A stretch of DNA of 64,000 nt from Lysinibacillus contaminans (GTDB lineage: Bacteria > Bacillota > Bacilli > Bacillales_A > Planococcaceae). Below the pieces are notes generated by a model. The model worked only from the letters and a program-made list of their open reading frames with translations. It was not told the DNA's origin and made no database searches. The stretch's first letter is position 1; each line of letters opens with the position of its first letter. Positions 60,051-64,000 of the stretch are shown here, one piece after another. Location: positions 1 to 64,000 of the forward strand of contig NZ_LGRV01000001.1 in the NCBI RefSeq assembly GCF_001278945.1. Reading direction: 5' to 3'. Position numbers and translations under genes: made by a program.

Positions 60051-60809
60051 TTGCCAAATAAAAATATAACGGTTGTCCGTTCAATGGACATCTTAAATCT
60101 ATTTATCGATCATACAGAACTGTCATTTCAAGAAGTAATTGAGTTATCAGGAATCCCTAAAACTACCGCTTTCCGCATGTTAAAGTCTTTAGAGGAGATG
60201 GAATTTTTAGAAAAGGGAACTGATGCGAAATATAGGTTAGGAACTCTTTTCTTGAAATTTGGACATCTGGTTTCCATGCGCCTGGATGTGCGGAAAATTG
60301 CATACCCAATTATGAATGAGATACATAATGATGTAAAAGAAGCGATTAATTTAATTGTTCGTGATGGTAACGAAGCTATGTATATCGAGAAAGTGGATAC
60401 AAAACAAAAAGTTCGACTCTATACAGCAATCGGAAGAAAAAGCCCGCTTTATGCAGGGGCATGCTCTCGTGCAATCTTATCCTTTTTACCGGATGCTGAA
60501 ATAAAGGAATATCTCGAATCGATAGAGCTTAAACCATTTGCAATGGGGACAATTACCGATAAGGAAAAGCTTTATGAATCGATTGTACAGGCGAGAGAAC
60601 TTGGTCATACAATCAGCCACTCCGAATTAGAAAACTATACATCTGCTATTGCAGCACCGATTTTTGATCATAAGGGAGAAGTCATTGCTGCTTTGAGTAT
60701 TGCAGGATTAGAAACTAATTATCAAGGAGAAAAAGTTGAAATCTTGGTTGAGAAACTTAAGAAGGCTACCACAGAAATCTCTAAGCAATTGGGTTGTGAA
60801 CAGTATTAA
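60051..60809 (+). CDS. IclR-family transcriptional regulator
   Basis: A 252-residue regulator. The N-terminal winged helix (VVRSMDILNLF, LSFQEVIELSGIPKTTAFRMLKSLEEMEFL) is followed by an effector domain (residues about 75-245) with the typical RSPLYAGACSRAIL and SAIAAPIFDHKGEVIAALSIAG. Such proteins control catabolic operons in response to small acids. The start is TTG, with GAAAGGAAG about 11 bases upstream. It may govern the neighbouring 5-oxoprolinase genes or one of the MFS genes. Confidence 0.9.
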   Translation: MPNKNITVVRSMDILNLFIDHTELSFQEVIELSGIPKTTAFRMLKSLEEMEFLEKGTDAKYRLGTLFLKFGHLVSMRLDVRKIAYPIMNEIHNDVKEAINLIVRDGNEAMYIEKVDTKQKVRLYTAIGRKSPLYAGACSRAILSFLPDAEIKEYLESIELKPFAMGTITDKEKLYESIVQARELGHTISHSELENYTSAIAAPIFDHKGEVIAALSIAGLETNYQGEKVEILVEKLKKATTEISKQLGCEQY

Positions 60810-60846
60810 AAAAGGTGTCTCAATAGTCATTTGAGACACCTTTTTT
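60807..60846. terminator. Terminator after the IclR gene
   Basis: AAAAAAGGTGTCTCA pairs with TTGAGACACCTTTTTT (8-nt loop). Runs on both sides suit both directions, although the minus-strand pxpC gene ends over 160 bp away. Confidence 0.92.
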
Positions 60847-61013
60847 GAGCTGAAATCCTTGGTTTTTCCGTTATACATTGTCTCTTTTTTGTTCATCACC
60901 AAAAGTGGAGGATGACATTTGATTAAAGAACGAATTGATTTTGGCATGCTCATTGATTAGAGAGTCGCCCGGTCGGAACGGAAATCAAGTTAGGTTTATG
61001 AACCTCTTTTTAC

Positions 61014-62012
61014 TCACAATTGATGTAATCTTTTTATATGGAGCCCAAATGCCAACTCATTAATTTCTTTCTCTTGATGAATTAATGCCCATTGCGCTTC
61101 TTCAAGCGTGACCTCTTTAAAATATACCTGACCGTTTGCTTGCATTTGTGCTAAAGAAGGTAAATCCGCAGTAATCACTTGTCCAATTTTAGGATATCCA
61201 CCAGTTGTTTGACGATCCGCCATTAAAATAATGGGTTGTCCATTAGAGGGCACTTGAATCGTTCCAAATGTCACTCCTTCGGATAATAATTCAAACGGTT
61301 CTTTTAATTGGATTTCTTCCCCTTCCAATCGATAGCCCATGCGATCTGAGTGTGTTGAAATGGTGTAAGGCGTAGAAAAGAATTTTTTTAAACTTTCTTC
61401 ATCAAAACGCTCATATTCAGAGCCTCTGATGATACGGATTGTTTGAATTTTTTTAAATGTAATAAAGGGTGTGTGATAAACTGACCAAGAAAGGTAATTG
61501 ACTTTCTTTTTTAATTGATTAAAAAGATCCTCTCCGGATTCTGTTCGTTTATTGCATTCAAAAACATCATTCTTTTGCAATTTTCTACCTTGAAAGCCAC
61601 CAATTCCAGCACGTATGTAGGTGCTTTTACTGCCCATTACTTTGGGTATTTGAATGCCGCCACTAAACGATACATAGGCACGGCTTCCACTAATCGCAGC
61701 ATTAAATTTTAAAATAGATCCTTGTCGAATTAAAACAGGCTGCCACATCGGTATTTCTTTTCCATCTATTGTAGGTTGTAGATTACCACCTGTAATTGCA
61801 ATTAGTTCATCACTTTCAAATAAGAGGCTAGTTCCAAAAAGTGTCACCTCAAGAGCGCCTTCTCCTTCAGAATTTCCAACGAGTAAATTTGCAATCCTTA
61901 AGGAACTTGAATCCATCGCTCCTCCTACGATAACACCAAACTTCTGTAGTCCATATCTTCCTAAGTCTTGAATGGTTGCCAACATACCTGGCTGTAATAC
62001 CTTTACTCCCAT
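61014..62012 (-). CDS. pxpC: 5-oxoprolinase subunit PxpC (KipA family)
   Basis: A 332-residue member of the biotin-dependent carboxyltransferase-like/KipA family. With PxpA and PxpB it forms the ATP-driven bacterial 5-oxoprolinase that opens pyroglutamate to glutamate. VLQPGMLATIQDLGRYG at the N-terminus, RVSG-like strands and DRQTTGGYPKIGQV near the end are family marks. The ATG at 62012 follows GGGAGATGG and matches homologue starts; one at 62027 is also open. It overlaps the pxpB end by 10 bases. Confidence 0.9.
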   Translation of the reverse strand: MGVKVLQPGMLATIQDLGRYGLQKFGVIVGGAMDSSSLRIANLLVGNSEGEGALEVTLFGTSLLFESDELIAITGGNLQPTIDGKEIPMWQPVLIRQGSILKFNAAISGSRAYVSFSGGIQIPKVMGSKSTYIRAGIGGFQGRKLQKNDVFECNKRTESGEDLFNQLKKKVNYLSWSVYHTPFITFKKIQTIRIIRGSEYERFDEESLKKFFSTPYTISTHSDRMGYRLEGEEIQLKEPFELLSEGVTFGTIQVPSNGQPIILMADRQTTGGYPKIGQVITADLPSLAQMQANGQVYFKEVTLEEAQWALIHQEKEINELAFGLHIKRLHQL

Positions 62013-62743
62013 GTTCCCATCTCCCAAGCTCTCGTATAGTCATCCAATGAAATTGGTACAAATTGAATTCGATCACCCGGTTGCAATAAGGTCGGAGGAG
62101 ATTGTTCAGGTAGAAATAAACGAGAAGGTGTTCGCCCGATAATCTGCCATCCACCAGGCGTTTCTAATGGGTAAATCCCTGTTTGACTTCCCGCAATTCC
62201 AACAGATCCAGGAGCAATTGTTAAACGTGGCGTTTCTTTACGTGGTGTTGCAATTTGACGGTCCATTCCGCCCATAAAAGGAAAACCAGGAGCAAAGCCT
62301 AACATGTAGACAAGATATTCTGTGGAAGAGTGGATTTTAATCACTTCACTAGTTGTTAAACCGTTATAAGAAGCTACAAATTCTAAGTCTGGTCCCATTT
62401 CACCACCATATACTACAGGTACCTTTACAACACGATCAGTCGTCGTTTCAGCTATGTGAGGTTGGTTCATTAAGGAAAGGATCCTTATTTTCACATCTTC
62501 ATAAGGCGTTTTTATACCCTTTTCTAAATTTGAGAAGTATACATCAACCGGGTTGTAATAAACTGTCACACTATTATAGGCAGGTACAGCTTCGACAAAG
62601 CCACTAAATGGTTGATTCTCTAATAAATTTAATATGCTTTTTACTTTTTTATGTGTTGCCTCGTTGATTCCCTCACCCACTTGAATGACAAGTGCAGAAT
62701 CGCTCAAAGGTCTTATTTGTACATTTTCTTTTACTATTTTCAT
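62003..62743 (-). CDS. pxpB: 5-oxoprolinase subunit PxpB (KipI family)
   Basis: A 246-residue KipI/allophanate-hydrolase subunit 1 family protein. VYGGEMGPDLEFVA, EYLVYMLGFAPGFPFMGGM and PGGWQIIGRTP are the signature segments. It pairs with PxpC. The related B. subtilis KipI also inhibits the sporulation kinase KinA, but that role is not implied here. CAGGAGGTGG stands before ATG 62743; an ATG 24 bases upstream is less likely. It is first in its minus-strand operon and diverges from pxpA. Confidence 0.9.
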   Translation of the reverse strand: MKIVKENVQIRPLSDSALVIQVGEGINEATHKKVKSILNLLENQPFSGFVEAVPAYNSVTVYYNPVDVYFSNLEKGIKTPYEDVKIRILSLMNQPHIAETTTDRVVKVPVVYGGEMGPDLEFVASYNGLTTSEVIKIHSSTEYLVYMLGFAPGFPFMGGMDRQIATPRKETPRLTIAPGSVGIAGSQTGIYPLETPGGWQIIGRTPSRLFLPEQSPPTLLQPGDRIQFVPISLDDYTRAWEMGTWE

Positions 62744-62934
62744 AAAAACCACCTCCTGAAGTTTCATAATTCGGTATAGAAGTTTTAAATATCGGATTAT
62801 TAATATTATATTTTAACCGCAACCAAAAACAAGTTGAATTTTAATAAAATTGTTTTATTTCTAAAGATTTAAAAATTTTTCTTTCCTAGAATAATAAAAT
62901 ATGCTAAAATTTTTTTTACATTTCAAAACTAAAG

Positions 62935-62972
62935 TTCCGAATATCGGTACCGAATATTTGGAAACGCATTCA
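62935..62972. promoter_or_regulatory. Candidate operator and cre-like site between pxpB and pxpA
   Basis: TTCCGAATATCGGTACCGAA continues with TATTTGGAA, containing a direct repeat CCGAATAT (13-bp spacing) and outer TTCC/GGAA symmetry. TGGAAACGCATTCA (62959-62972) overlaps it and fits the catabolite-response pattern TGWAARCGYTWNCW at 12 of 14. Either could control the divergent pxp genes; both are guesses from pattern. Confidence 0.45.
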
Positions 62973-63010
62973 CTAATAATGCGTTAATGAAAAGATGTGG
63001 GGGGAAGAAG

Positions 63011-63787
63011 ATGTTTCGTGTTGATTTAAACTGTGATTTAGGGGAAAGTTTTGGTCGTTATCAACTTGGAGAGCAAGAAGAAATCTTAAAATATGTAACA
63101 TCTGCTAATATCGCTTGTGGGTTCCATGCTGGAGATCCAACGGTTATGCGAGAAACAGTTAAGCTAGCCATTGCGAATGGTGTGAAAATTGGAGCACATC
63201 CAGGATTACCGGATTTAAATGGATTTGGGCGACGTGAGATGAACATCACACCACAGGAAGCTTATGATATGGTTGTTTATCAAGTTGGGGCGTTGCAAGG
63301 TTTTTTAACTATCCACAATGAAACCATGCAGCATGTTAAGCCACATGGAGCGCTTTATAATATGGCGGCTAAAAGTCCTGCAATTGCTGAGGCTATAGCA
63401 CAAGCCGTTTATGATATTTCACCGTCACTTGTGTTATTCGGTCTTTCTGGTAGCGAATTAACAAAAGCCGGAGAAAAACTAGGGCTTCAAACAGCACATG
63501 AAGTATTTGCAGATCGTACCTATCAGCAGGATGGTTCTTTAACATCTCGCAAACAACCAGATGCATTGATTACTGATAACGGACAAGCTATTGAACAGGT
63601 TGTAAGAATGGTGAAAGAAGGAAAAGTACTATCACAGCAACAAATCGAAGTCTCACTACAGGCAGATACTGTTTGTATTCATGGGGACGGAGAACATGCT
63701 GTAGAATTTGCGAAAAATATTCATACAAAATTAACGGAACAGCATATATCTGTACGTGCAATCAAGGAGGACCTCAATGGGAGCTAA
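63011..63787 (+). CDS. pxpA: 5-oxoprolinase subunit PxpA (LamB/YcsF family)
   Basis: A 258-residue YcsF-type subunit. [12 protein letters not shown] at the N-terminus, [13 protein letters not shown] near 35-47, GAHPGLPD and VKPHGALYN are the conserved metal-site segments of the family. It acts with PxpBC on 5-oxoproline. The ATG at 63011 is chosen because GGGGGGAAG precedes it and homologues begin MFRVDLN or similar; an upstream ATG at 62987 is in frame. It overlaps the transporter gene by 11 bases. Confidence 0.93.
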   Translation: MFRVDLNCDLGESFGRYQLGEQEEILKYVTSANIACGFHAGDPTVMRETVKLAIANGVKIGAHPGLPDLNGFGRREMNITPQEAYDMVVYQVGALQGFLTIHNETMQHVKPHGALYNMAAKSPAIAEAIAQAVYDISPSLVLFGLSGSELTKAGEKLGLQTAHEVFADRTYQQDGSLTSRKQPDALITDNGQAIEQVVRMVKEGKVLSQQQIEVSLQADTVCIHGDGEHAVEFAKNIHTKLTEQHISVRAIKEDLNGS

Positions 63788-64000
63788 TAAAATCGAAGTT
63801 ATTACAGCAGACATAGAGCAAAAGAAAAAAAGTAAGTTTGTTAAGAAAACCGCAAGTAAAAGTGTATTACTAGGAGCGGCCTTTTTAATGGCTACCTCAT
63901 CTATTGGACCAGGTTTTTTAACACAAACAACAATATTTACACAGCAATTAGCTGCAAGTTTTGGGTTTGTTATATTAATTTCATTAATTCTAGATGTTGT
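63777..64000 (+). CDS. NRAMP-family transporter, N-terminal part (YcsG-like)
   Basis: The first 74 residues only; the gene runs past the window end. After a charged cytoplasmic start, the first helix shows [19 protein letters not shown], the NRAMP helix-1 pattern in the divergent form found beside pxpA (B. subtilis ycsG). In that branch the metal-binding DPGN is replaced, so transport of metal is doubtful and a role in 5-oxoproline uptake has been suggested by location. AAGGAGG precedes the ATG. Confidence 0.8.
   Translation, partial: MGANKIEVITADIEQKKKSKFVKKTASKSVLLGAAFLMATSSIGPGFLTQTTIFTQQLAASFGFVILISLILDV

Overview
The window looks like chromosomal DNA of a low-GC, endospore-former-type Bacillota, most likely Lysinibacillus or a close Planococcaceae/Bacillaceae relative. 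The grounds are AT-rich sequence, strong Shine-Dalgarno sites, and a gene order close to Bacillus subtilis as I recall it: yebG, purEKBCSQLFMNHD, yerA-yerB-yerC, pcrB-pcrA-ligA-yerH, gatCAB, dagK, rlmCD. The genus is an inference; no database search was possible.

Layout. 1-3831: tail of a ribosomal RNA operon (16S 3' end, tRNA-Ile, tRNA-Ala, 23S, 5S, terminator). The 23S gene carries a 295-bp direct tandem duplication near its 5' end, which is either an assembly fault or a damaged gene. 4147-17728: yebG and the complete twelve-gene purine operon, preceded by a PurR operator, a sigma-A promoter, a guanine riboswitch and its terminator. 17730-37627: housekeeping genes: a purine-related amidohydrolase (yerA), lipoproteins, the PcrB/PcrA/LigA repair cluster behind a LexA-like box, the GatCAB amidotransferase, DagK, a cytochrome bd oxidase with its tiny CydS subunit, and the 23S rRNA methyltransferase RlmCD.

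37628-54063 is accessory. It lies directly behind rlmCD and contains a NhaC-type antiporter, a HAD phosphatase, several very small membrane or lipoprotein genes, an IS1182-family element, an IS3-family element, a YfiT/DinB protein, a Tudor-coiled-coil-PUA/EVE-like protein, and a two-component system with an ABC transporter. Four degenerate copies of the last 45 bp of rlmCD are scattered through it in the same orientation, at 39.6, 44.05, 46.25 and 53.55 kb. They divide it into modules, and copies 1, 2 and 4 are followed directly by a rho-independent terminator (copy 3 by one about 100 bp on). A second family of about 35-bp hairpin repeats (five copies, 39.75-44.03 kb) separates the small genes of one module. 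This pattern suggests repeated insertion at the rlmCD 3' end. No integrase gene is present in the window, so the mechanism is unproven.

54064-64000: a tRNA-dihydrouridine synthase, a short-chain dehydrogenase, an MFS transporter, a second MFS transporter whose leader carries two PyrR-binding motifs and a terminator, an IclR-type regulator, and a divergent 5-oxoprolinase locus (pxpBC on minus; pxpA and an NRAMP-type transporter on plus, the latter cut by the window end).

The strongest leads for new biology are the rlmCD-tail repeats with their modules, the tandem PyrR sites before an MFS permease, the inter-gene hairpin repeats, and the Tudor/EVE-like protein.
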